Origin: Owenia fusiformis | Lineage: Eukaryota > Annelida > Polychaeta > Sabellida > Oweniidae | Length of the DNA: 64,000 nt | Direction: 5' to 3' | Assembly (NCBI GenBank): GCA_903813345.2 | Contig: CAIIXF020000001.1 | Location: 35,183,366 to 35,247,365 of the forward strand | Part shown: piece after piece, positions 63,801 to 64,000 of the stretch | How the letters are laid out: each line of letters opens with the position of its first letter | Position numbering within the stretch: position 1 is the stretch's first letter | Position numbers and translations under genes: made by a program | Notes under the pieces: model-generated | The model's database searches: none | What the model was told of the DNA's origin: nothing | What the model saw: only the letters and a program-made list of their open reading frames with translations

Positions 63801-64000
63801 TCAAAAAAATATTTCAGATATTTCCCTTAGTCCTTTGCCATCATATAAAAGTCCAGAGTGTAATATCTCTGTCAGTAGCGTTGAAGATGACGCACTTACA
63901 GAGGAAAAATCTAGCTCATCAAATTCTGCTCAAACAGATCACCATTTAGGGACAAAAATGCAAGATGCAAATAGTGTCTCAAACATTGATATAGAGATTG
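6656..64000 (+). CDS. PASK: PAS-domain serine/threonine kinase (PASK), N-terminal part, 11 exons, open at window end
   Basis: This is an orthologue of PASK, a nutrient-responsive kinase whose PAS domains regulate a C-terminal kinase domain. I joined the exons by hand from AG/GT borders, and every junction keeps phase. From the first in-frame ATG (6684) the joined exons give about 696 codons before the window ends. Recognisable segments in order are NPNKAIVTINARTTE-VLVSN (first PAS), IPISVWMKKM and MEPVER, GCDQQLAYIHGYISP (second PAS), LWVFANISGMITVLGDGSI (third PAS-like), FIIPEFFEEMD, then a Ser/Asn/Asp-rich linker. These match the order in vertebrate PASK as I remember it. Vertebrate PASK is about 1,300 residues with the kinase at the C-terminus, so that domain should lie past base 64000. 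No second gene is evident. Introns are AT-rich and full of repeats. Confidence 0.93.
6891..7068. mobile_element. 178-bp TA-flanked MITE just downstream of PASK exon 1
   Basis: Ends cagtaaaccc and ggttttactg are inverted and bounded by TA on both sides (6889-6890, 7069-7070). That fits Tc1/mariner-type insertion. The inside has several diverged 'agtgaac' / 'cagtgaaa' motifs. Confidence 0.65.
7069..8707. other. Intron 1, unassigned part
   Basis: No coding run. Around 8220-8280 there is a fragment resembling the right end of family A (ggatttgccttggtgttgcc). The rest is unique-looking AT-rich sequence. Confidence 0.5.
8708..10960 (+). mobile_element. 2.2-kb element with tandem units of about 480 bp and a (CTAC)n tail
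   Basis: It starts with a hairpin (agactccagatgaaaatctg..gagtct at 8710-8735) and a (TTCT)n run at about 8758-8782. Long units then repeat: 'gaaggggacctc' recurs at 9321, 9799 and 10409. Each unit contains 'aggtcaaaatctaggtcaaa' and 'cttttgagatatggtgtccg', then 'gatccgacttccggtt'. The last interval is longer (610 versus 478 bp) because one internal piece is duplicated. A (CTAC)n microsatellite (10733-10925) and a terminal 'caatctggagtct' follow. A solo end occurs near 46546. ORFs inside are non-coding. The class is unclear; the layout resembles family A. Confidence 0.75.
10961..13440. other. Intron 1, unassigned part
   Basis: AT-rich intronic sequence with no recognised gene. At about 13271 a short family A 5'-end fragment begins (atcccattgaacgaaaattg) and leads into the LINE remnant. 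Confidence 0.5.
13456..14187 (+). pseudogene. LINE ORF2 C-terminal remnant, frameshifted
   Basis: The first frame (88 codons from 13456) contains GDLGRFPLSIKIELSMLKYW and LPESYILNQAYLYGQ. It resembles the region after the reverse transcriptase in non-LTR retrotransposons. After a stop at 13720 the homology continues in other frames. One carries a CCHC-like knuckle, CNICKCVEDEFHFIINC, at about 13970-14018, and it ends near 14187. The catalytic domain is absent (5' truncation). Several stops and shifts make it a fossil. It has a similar organisation to the LINE at 36.9 kb. Confidence 0.75.
14230..14800 (+). mobile_element. Tandem-unit element, family C, copy 1
   Basis: The ends carry atcacaccatc (14237) and its inverse gatggtgtgat (14777-14787). 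The 5' part has a (TCGTGG/TCGTGA)n run at 14262-14300. Three units of about 143 bp then follow, each with 'ggatttccttcaaatttaca' and 'ggtggccatcttgttttctg'. A diverged second copy spans about 53620-54615. Confidence 0.7.
14819..15837. mobile_element. 1.0-kb TIR element containing a nested foldback
   Basis: The left end (ccaaaggagtggtatcaata..tggagaa) matches the reverse complement of 15809-15837. Nested inside is a foldback with arms of about 102 bases (15323-15424 and 15495-15600; paired 'ggtctctcaatattgtaatt' motifs) and a 70-base loop. No coding frame is visible. Confidence 0.7.
15838..16574. other. Intron 1, unassigned part
   Basis: No recognised gene or repeat boundary. A short pyrimidine-rich stretch near 16060-16090 (gagagggggactctccccct) can form a small hairpin. 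Confidence 0.4.
16575..17255 (+). repeat. Satellite-like array of near-palindromic units of about 22-30 bp
   Basis: About 25 degenerate units of the form GGGTG-cattatatgtaa-CACCC, so each unit can fold on itself (GGGTG pairs with CACCC). Longer periods are superimposed: 'ccttatataaaacaatctat' recurs before many units, giving a higher-order repeat of roughly 60-130 bp. There is no coding. Confidence 0.9.
17256..18766. other. Intron 1, unassigned part
   Basis: No gene. A weak inverted pair, ttaatgttgatcgg (18010) and ccgatcaacattaa (about 18266), may bound a small element. The evidence is only one short pair. Confidence 0.35.
18767..18963. mobile_element. 197-bp MITE with 17-bp TIR
   Basis: attggcccccacgtgat (18767-18783) is the exact inverse of 18947-18963. 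A third copy of the motif in weaker form (ggccacgtggggacc) lies just inside the right end. The motif contains CACGTG. Confidence 0.75.
18964..20366. other. Intron 1, unassigned part
   Basis: Mixed AT-rich sequence. A less AT-rich stretch at 19260-19440 contains 'agccccgg' twice, but no frame or TIR was supported. Confidence 0.4.
20367..21297. mobile_element. 931-bp TA-flanked element built of AGTACT / AGCGCT motifs, with a nested family B copy
   Basis: TIR cacagggagatatgcc (20367-20382) faces its inverse at 21282-21297 with one mismatch, with TA outside both ends. 20380-20640 and 21190-21290 are dense in short palindromes agtact, gagtactc and agcgctaat in both orientations. A copy of repeat family B (20700-21075: 'ctgatctcacatgggggag') sits in the middle. 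There is no coding. Confidence 0.75.
21298..24922. other. Intron 1, unassigned part, with one 43-bp duplication
   Basis: 21828-21914 is two copies of a 43-bp unit (aagttataaaggaagacata...). 23672-23690 has an isolated 'aaaatggccgccatt' typical of family A. The remainder shows no coding frame or repeat boundary that I can support. Confidence 0.5.
24923..25540 (+). mobile_element. Interspersed repeat family D, long copy
   Basis: It starts with a hairpin (tgtcaccaccaaaaagtgat..gaca) and 'attgttgtggtctcc'. Next come 'caaattcttacaacttccaa' and several 'cttcaatgaccttctcaagg' units. It ends 'gagcaactgggtggtgacat...cacgttaa'. It has no coding and the same layout as 54134-54490. Shorter copies: 25675-25795, 28108-28213, 52628-52772, 58125-58253, 62175-62274. 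All copies I found have the same orientation. Confidence 0.75.
25675..25795 (+). repeat. Family D, short copy
   Basis: Contains 'atgttgtagtcttcaacttt', 'tggcggtcgg' and 'tgtggtgacattttgcattt', ending with 'gcttg'. It keeps the start and end blocks of the family and lacks the middle 'aaggtc' units. Confidence 0.6.
26583..27096. mobile_element. 514-bp TA-flanked MITE
   Basis: The 24-base ends (ccgtattatcgcctattagc..gcac and inverse) differ at one position and are bounded by TA on both sides. 'gcgcac' motifs recur inside (26676-26681, 27055-27060). A Tc1/mariner or pogo-type origin is likely from the TA duplication. The minus-strand ORF over its left half is not coding. Confidence 0.85.
27097..28107. 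other. Intron 1, unassigned part
   Basis: No supported gene or repeat. Confidence 0.4.
28108..28420 (+). repeat. Family D short copy followed by a family A fragment
   Basis: 28108-28213 has 'attgttgtagtctccaattt', 'aacaaatggcaggtgattac' and 'catgttaatgccttg' (family D). 28220-28400 matches the last unit of family A copy 1 ('gatgataatttggctagtga', 'aaccattttgaaaatgg'). Confidence 0.65.
28744..29549. mobile_element. 806-bp TIR element dense in ACGTTC/GAACGT motifs, possibly piggyBac-like
   Basis: The left end ctatcgcaccaaactagttc faces the inverse of gaactagtttggtgtgatag. Both are preceded by CCC, and the left flank is TTAA (28740-28743) while the right is taag. An original TTAA duplication is plausible. 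The interior has well over a dozen 'cgttc'/'gaacg' motifs in both orientations. A third end-like copy lies at 29141-29158 (cttgtttggtgtgatag), suggesting an internal duplication or two fused elements. There is no coding. Confidence 0.75.
29550..31977. other. Intron 1, unassigned part with repeat fragments
   Basis: About 30616-30660 resembles the left end of family B (ggctctcgccaggcttttag). 31200-31420 is a diverged family A core unit (gttgagcaattttgttcata). The rest is unassigned. Confidence 0.5.
32110..32445 (+). repeat. 42-43-bp tandem array, about 8 copies, with alternating unit types
   Basis: Units begin gtctggagagagaat. Two variants interleave, one with 'gaattcaaggctttctag' and one with 'gggataaggctttcttg', indicating a dimeric higher-order repeat. 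A degenerate outlying unit starts at 31980. Confidence 0.9.
32558..33390 (+). mobile_element. Family A element, copy 2 (diverged)
   Basis: Opens ttatcccaccgaacgaagtt and 'gggatatagcaaagccgtcc', then five units of about 120-140 bp. Each has 'gataactcaaataccagtgg' and 'aaaatggctgccatttt'. It ends 'gttcggtgggatttgctact'. The end motif carries G where copies 1 and 3 have A (tcggtggg versus tcgatggg), and matches the change at its own left end (cccaccga), so the terminal repeat is conserved by pairing. Confidence 0.8.
33391..36440. other. Intron 1, unassigned part
   Basis: Contains the candidate first exon at 34648-34695. Otherwise there is no supported gene. 35180-35340 has 'aacaggttttactgtgca', similar to one end of the 6891 MITE, without a clear partner. 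Confidence 0.4.
34648..34695 (+). other. Candidate alternative first coding exon inside the 44-kb intron
   Basis: An ATG at 34648 opens 16 codons, MGGKGSKRKFKLEQYQ, followed directly by a good donor (CAG|gtaagg) at 34696. It ends on a codon boundary, the phase required by the exon at 50903, so splicing to that exon would be in frame. Upstream in-frame codons include a stop, so the ATG would be a start, not an internal exon. It could be an alternative PASK first exon, the first exon of another gene, or chance. I see no TATA box or other promoter sign. Confidence 0.35.
36441..36960. repeat. Inverted-motif region bordering the LINE
   Basis: Carries 'aaagcgctttagaggaaagcgcttta' type palindromes at 36450-36480, 'tctaaagcgccttagg' at 36508, and a hairpin around 36871-36898 (aaaatcgcctaatgatttta..ggcgtttt). 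Beyond the LINE, 39264-39300 has 'ccttaggcgcctttctaaaa'. The two sides may be ends of one element split by the LINE. Confidence 0.4.
36967..38642 (+). pseudogene. Non-LTR retrotransposon ORF2, 5'-truncated, reverse transcriptase largely intact
   Basis: An unbroken frame of over 550 codons (open from 36903). Reverse transcriptase blocks are visible: FVCYVDAVKAFDKLD (motif A, first catalytic Asp), SNGSKQGCLLSPTLFSIYVD (motif B) and ILLYADDIALIS (motif C, catalytic YADD), then YKYLGVWLSE. A C-terminal knuckle, CALCDTNEIEDEIHFTLRC, precedes the stop. LINE homology starts near 36967; the endonuclease and the first reverse transcriptase blocks are missing. The absence of stops suggests a fairly recent insertion. 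It lies in the same orientation as PASK. The clade is not decided. Confidence 0.9.
38643..39300 (+). other. Probable LINE 3' region and flank
   Basis: AT-rich after the ORF2 stop, without a clear A tail. 39236-39262 has 'aaaaataaactatattaaac' and may be near the 3' end. The 74-codon ORF at 38913 is not supported. Confidence 0.4.
39301..42391. other. Intron 1, unassigned part, with a short perfect hairpin
   Basis: 39917-39948 is a perfect 13-bp stem (cagagtgacatgc / gcatgtcactctg) with a 6-base loop. 39540-40750 is less AT-rich than its surroundings, with no coding frame that I can support. Confidence 0.45.
42392..42569. mobile_element. 178-bp foldback MITE
   Basis: The whole element is one hairpin. 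The left arm ctgttatttaaggatttaag..ccctggactcagtgcatt pairs with the inverse ending aaatccttaaacaacag, and the pairing continues through 'gttgtttcc' to a short loop near 42475. It is inserted in a sequence (42300-42390: 'ttccatgttaaattgatgat') that also occurs at 48290-48380. Confidence 0.85.
42570..45026. other. Intron 1, unassigned part
   Basis: No supported gene or repeat boundary. Confidence 0.4.
45027..45718 (+). mobile_element. Family A element, copy 3
   Basis: Opens ttatcccatcgaacgaaatt, then a short (CCGT)-like run and the leader shared with copy 1 ('attttacagtaatttaggtg' at about 45231). Two core units follow and the right end is gttcgatgggatttgctacg. It is shorter than copy 1 because it has fewer core units. 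Confidence 0.85.
45719..47012. other. Intron 1, unassigned part
   Basis: 46546-46562 (caatctggagtctaat) matches the terminal motif of the 8.7-kb element, so a fragment of that family lies before it. There is no gene. Confidence 0.45.
47013..48041. mobile_element. 1.0-kb TA-flanked TIR element interrupted by a LINE fragment
   Basis: The left end (ctgaagatacacttaagttg..., with 'attggcggctatttaatttg' inside at 47074) is an imperfect inverse of 47977-48041 ('ccaaattaaatagacgccaa' to gacgattacag). TA lies outside each end. The middle (47.2-47.65 kb) is a LINE remnant. 'gccaaattaaat' recurs at 47748 and 47859. Confidence 0.65.
47221..47473 (+). pseudogene. LINE ORF2 C-terminal end, frameshifted
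   Basis: FTDQRNDMLYTLNDVCADNP, then KDTILFGNKLT in one frame. After a shift near 47400 it continues VDDNERLILALHKFIKSTKR and F-stop (47471-47473). The pattern 'LLFGN ... I..FI..TKRF-stop' is typical of LINE C-termini. An AT-rich 3' tail runs to about 47650. No reverse transcriptase remains. Confidence 0.7.
48042..48867. other. Intron 1, unassigned part
   Basis: 48260-48395 ('cgcctgttgttttaaaggac', 'aacttttgcatgttaaattt') resembles 42310-42400, so it is a second copy of the repeat into which the 42.4-kb hairpin inserted. Nothing else was recognised. Confidence 0.5.
48868..49199 (+). pseudogene. LINE ORF2 C-terminal fragment with A-rich tail
   Basis: NPNLFSTIQERHVYNTRNRV, then ISFTAPSIWNSLPIEI. 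The 'YNTRN ... WNSLP.EI' signature marks the C-terminus of CR1/Jockey-like non-LTR retrotransposons. The frame runs to about 49059. A 3' region with 'tgttgttgaaatatatatga' and an (AAATAA)n tail follows at 49160-49199. Confidence 0.75.
49200..50902. other. End of intron 1
   Basis: Strongly AT-rich with no gene or clear repeat. It ends in the pyrimidine tract and acceptor of PASK exon 2. Confidence 0.5.
50903..51158 (+). CDS. PASK: PASK exon 2, disordered N-terminal region
   Basis: The acceptor is gtttttcag ending at 50902 and the donor is gtgggt at 51159. It opens in phase 0 (GKSLNWNPSMSMGG) and ends after one base of a Gly codon, which exon 3 completes. The protein is Ser/Pro/Lys-rich without a domain (GSPSYPSPLDRVRTGKRERA, then PKLKDIKTPEFKVTLDDFKG). 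It lies 44 kb downstream of the preceding exon. Codon use and base composition are clearly less AT-rich than the flanks, which supports coding. Confidence 0.85.
51159..52181 (+). other. PASK: PASK intron 2
   Basis: 51222-51310 has 'gggatatagtgaagcc' and a (TCCAT)-rich run, a worn 5' fragment of a family A-like element. The candidate terminal exon is at 51991-52091. Confidence 0.6.
51991..52091 (+). other. Candidate alternative terminal exon in intron 2
   Basis: A good acceptor (cttctctgacag ending at 51990) is followed by a frame that continues from exon 2 in the correct phase. It reads ENSQETRQSMALNRQEHFES then a stop at 52089-52091, about 33 codons in all. No donor in a phase compatible with exon 3 is convincing. 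If used, it would therefore truncate the protein before the PAS domains. Chance is quite possible. Confidence 0.2.
52182..52390 (+). CDS. PASK: PASK exon 3, start of first PAS domain
   Basis: The acceptor is gaatctag ending at 52181 and the donor is gtaagc at 52391. The first two bases complete the Gly codon left by exon 2 (..DDFK-G-DGMNDVSY). The end reads ASVRNPNKAIVTINARTTE, which I align with the beginning of the first PAS domain of vertebrate PASK (NPNKAIFTVDAKTTEI). It ends in phase 0. Confidence 0.93.
53131..53266. mobile_element. 136-bp foldback MITE in PASK intron 3
   Basis: The arms pair across a centre near 53200. 'acaaatatttcattct' faces 'agaatgagatatttgt', and 'ctttcacaagtgatattc' faces 'gaatatcatcttgtgaaag', with the turn at 'cctgaaaggctcg'. 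Confidence 0.8.
54134..54490 (+). mobile_element. Family D element, full copy nested in family C
   Basis: Starts with the hairpin tgttaccaccaaatagtggt..gaca and contains 'caaattcttacaacttccaa' and 'ccttcaatgatcttttcaag'. It ends 'ggtggtgacattttgtcatg' then 'ttaatgccttg'. It interrupts a family C copy whose right end (ggtggtgtgatcttgttc) follows at about 54590. Confidence 0.75.
55167..55334 (+). CDS. PASK: PASK exon 4, core of first PAS domain
   Basis: The acceptor is cacttatttgtag ending at 55166 and the donor is gtatgt at 55335. Phase is 0 at both ends, 56 codons. It reads VLVSNEMACELFGYNTGEL then GMKLSDLV, the PAS helix pattern in which a residue pair before 'ACELFGY' is followed by 'GMKL'. 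It continues directly from TTE at the end of exon 3, exactly as in the vertebrate protein. Confidence 0.95.
55335..55729 (+). other. PASK: PASK intron 4
   Basis: Short AT-rich intron with no repeat recognised. Confidence 0.7.
55730..55870 (+). CDS. PASK: PASK exon 5, end of first PAS domain
   Basis: The acceptor is atgctacag ending at 55729 and the donor is gtaaga at 55871. Phase is 0 at both ends, 47 codons. It contains TGLVIPISVWMKKM and AVMEPVERT, the strands that close the PAS fold. The corresponding vertebrate segments are IPVSVWMKRM and VLEPVER. It ends with FDST, which joins to GKILGCD of the next exon. Confidence 0.95.
55960..56262. mobile_element. Motif-dense element (CTCGTA / CTTGTAATT) in PASK intron 5
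   Basis: 55960-56030 repeats 'cttgtaatt'. 56107-56262 is dense in 'ctcgta', 'tacgag' and 'gcctcgaaaa' in both orientations, far less AT-rich than the intron. The ends are not securely placed. The build resembles the elements at 20.4 and 28.7 kb. Confidence 0.5.
56350..57401 (+). mobile_element. Mariner-type transposon, 1052 bp, with long inverted ends
   Basis: The terminal 34 bases (cagggtgatcaataaataag..gtaaaagtatctgg) are identical in inverse at 57368-57401, with TA on both sides (56348-56349, 57402-57403). Diverged pairing continues inward about 200 bp ('gattggttaatattatagtt' and 'acccggggcaa' have inverted partners at 57218-57275). The interior holds a transposase remnant. Typical mariners are about 1.3 kb with TIRs near 30 bp, so this copy is internally deleted but has unusually long inverted ends. 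Confidence 0.9.
56732..57109 (+). pseudogene. Mariner transposase remnant, C-terminal half, frameshifted
   Basis: FTLHWDNASSHIAILTV contains the second catalytic Asp of the DDD triad, and CSPDLSPNDF the third. I count 37 residues between the two (WDN Asp to PND Asp). After a shift near 56965 the C-terminus continues as WEDLKSAILKICSRLW, then GFKKGFKDWSRRHELHGKN and a stop at 57107-57109, which matches the usual mariner end. The N-terminal DNA-binding half and the first Asp are missing. It is not functional. Confidence 0.8.
57689..57823 (+). CDS. PASK: PASK exon 6, second PAS domain
   Basis: The acceptor is tgtattacag ending at 57688 and the donor is gtgagt at 57824. Phase is 0 at both ends, 45 codons. 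It encodes GKILGCDQQLAYIHGYISP, then IIGLKIQHLIPSFKLPTPGQ. This is the N-terminal half of the second PAS domain and corresponds to vertebrate HLHGYVSGEDVAGQHITDLIPS. Confidence 0.95.
57824..58269 (+). other. PASK: PASK intron 6
   Basis: The 3' third is a short family D copy (58125-58253: 'gttggcatttggctgtcagt', 'aacaaatggcaggtagtgat', 'catgccttg') that reaches within about 15 bases of the acceptor. Confidence 0.65.
58270..58420 (+). CDS. PASK: PASK exon 7, end of second PAS and Pro-rich linker
   Basis: The acceptor is catatacag ending at 58269 and the donor is gtaagt at 58421. It starts in phase 0 and ends after one base. EVQKQRATGRTKDGNSFPLS parallels the vertebrate segment RARDGTTFPLSLKL. 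A proline-rich stretch follows (RLPPQPPPLKNIPPVQTQSV). The acceptor lies only about 15 bases after the 3' boundary of a repeat copy (58125-58253). Confidence 0.93.
58421..62023 (+). other. PASK: PASK intron 7
   Basis: 3.6 kb, of which about 2.86 kb is the antisense LINE. 58421-58794 and 61656-62023 are unassigned AT-rich sequence. Confidence 0.7.
58795..61655 (-). pseudogene. L1/Tx1-type LINE, 5'-truncated, antisense in PASK intron 7
   Basis: Read on the minus strand. At about 61610-61400 the linker ELCKFYSSLYASK appears, with one stop and one shift. 61307-60390 encodes reverse transcriptase: DKSPGIDGLTSNFYKEFW, NYRPISLTNTDYKVLAFILS, LTDFEKAFDSIEW (motif A), CPLSALLF (motif B, with VHC where RQG is expected) and ALYADDCTLFLAD (motif C). 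After a shift near 60400 the C-terminal part follows to a stop at 58919, including WKRRDLTIFGKTLIIKSLAL and the knuckle CNFCKVENNLKHVIIEC. The 3' end is the (ATAA)n tail at 58795-58832 (T-rich on the + strand). The endonuclease is absent. The motif B change plus shifts mean it is inactive. Confidence 0.9.
62024..62113 (+). CDS. PASK: PASK exon 8, short linker exon
   Basis: I place the acceptor at tgatattttgtag ending at 62023, because this alone keeps the frame open from exon 7. The first two bases complete an Asp codon, then NDHLSPHQGKNPGSLLNPGG and SKSVDMQDA. The donor gtaata is at 62114, after one base of a Gly codon. An alternative acceptor at 62049 (ccccatcag) would shift the frame into a stop, so I reject it. 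There is no domain. Its role is linker between the second and third PAS segments. The start is inferred, and an RNA read would settle it. Confidence 0.75.
62175..62274 (+). repeat. Family D short copy abutting the exon 9 acceptor
   Basis: Contains 'ttgacattctgtggtcggcg', 'aaggtggtgacattttgtca' and 'tgttaatgccttg', then 12 bases (ttcatatatttcag region) before exon 9. It fills most of the 173-bp intron 8. Confidence 0.65.
62287..62447 (+). CDS. PASK: PASK exon 9, third PAS-like segment
   Basis: The acceptor is atatatttcag ending at 62286 and the donor is gtaata at 62448. The first two bases complete Gly from exon 8, and the exon ends in phase 0. It reads YSAVLWVFANISGMITVL, then GDGSIHSINNNFSLMLLG and EDVIGK. 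Vertebrate PASK has a closely matching stretch (VWVFCTISGLITLLPDGTIH). The acceptor lies at the 3' edge of a repeat copy (about 62175-62274). Confidence 0.95.
62448..62801 (+). other. PASK: PASK intron 9
   Basis: AT-rich, no repeat recognised. Confidence 0.7.
62802..62904 (+). CDS. PASK: PASK exon 10
   Basis: The acceptor is cttctgcttcag ending at 62801 and the donor is gtaaca at 62905. It reads DIQFIIPEFFEEMD and completes the third PAS-like segment; the vertebrate counterpart is NITFLIPGFYSYMD. An acidic linker follows (MPLPPLDDEDAAQQ). It starts in phase 0 and leaves one base for exon 11. Confidence 0.93.
62905..63454 (+). other. PASK: PASK intron 10
   Basis: AT-rich, no repeat recognised. 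It ends with a strong pyrimidine tract before exon 11. Confidence 0.7.
63455..64000 (+). CDS. PASK: PASK exon 11 (5' part), Ser/Asn/Asp-rich linker, runs off the window
   Basis: The acceptor is cattgtttttcag ending at 63454. The first two bases complete a Glu codon (QQ-E-LNDTAGLLNAASNSV). The frame stays open for the remaining 546 bases and continues past the end. The sequence is of low complexity, with runs such as DSSHDDSVSLTSSRSSAR and SEGSRSASARSDNKSSRS and no domain. In vertebrates the region between the PAS segments and the kinase is likewise long and disordered. A large undivided exon for this linker would be consistent, but its end is not seen. Confidence 0.9.

Overview
This is animal nuclear DNA: AT-rich, intron-rich, and carrying most of the N-terminal half of one recognisable gene inside a dense mass of transposable elements. 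The gene is PAS-domain serine/threonine kinase (PASK), on the + strand. The host is most likely a mollusc, probably a bivalve. That rests on the style of the repeats: elements opening with a (CCGT)n microsatellite, arrays with palindromic 'ggcggccatttt' motifs, and short foldback elements. I recall these from bivalve genomes and did not check them by search, so the species is not determined.

Gene layout: eleven exons join in consistent phase at 6656-6812, 50903-51158, 52182-52390, 55167-55334, 55730-55870, 57689-57823, 58270-58420, 62024-62113, 62287-62447, 62802-62904 and 63455 to beyond the window end. They encode a low-complexity N-terminus, three PAS-like segments and the start of a Ser/Asn-rich linker. 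The kinase domain must lie downstream of base 64000. The first visible intron is about 44 kb.

Region by region: 1-2.6 kb is a nest of inverted-repeat elements, including one with a perfect 33-bp terminal inverted repeat (TIR). 2.7-6.7 kb holds a CCGT/'ggcggcc' element, a 396-bp miniature inverted-repeat element (MITE) and the first exon. The giant intron (6.8-50.9 kb) contains a 2.2-kb tandem element ending in (CTAC)n, LINE remnants at 13.4, 36.9, 47.2 and 48.9 kb, a satellite-like array at 16.6-17.25 kb, a 42-43-bp array at 32.1 kb, and many TIR or foldback elements. The 50.9-64 kb part carries ten exons with shorter introns. Those introns hold a decayed mariner with unusually long inverted repeats (56350-57401) and an antisense L1/Tx1-type LINE (58.8-61.65 kb).

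No bacterial genes, rRNA, CRISPR array, tRNA or virus was recognised. The points of most interest are two PASK splice acceptors lying at the edge of copies of one repeat family, three DNA elements built from dense palindromic hexamer motifs, the long-TIR mariner, and a possible alternative first exon inside the giant intron.
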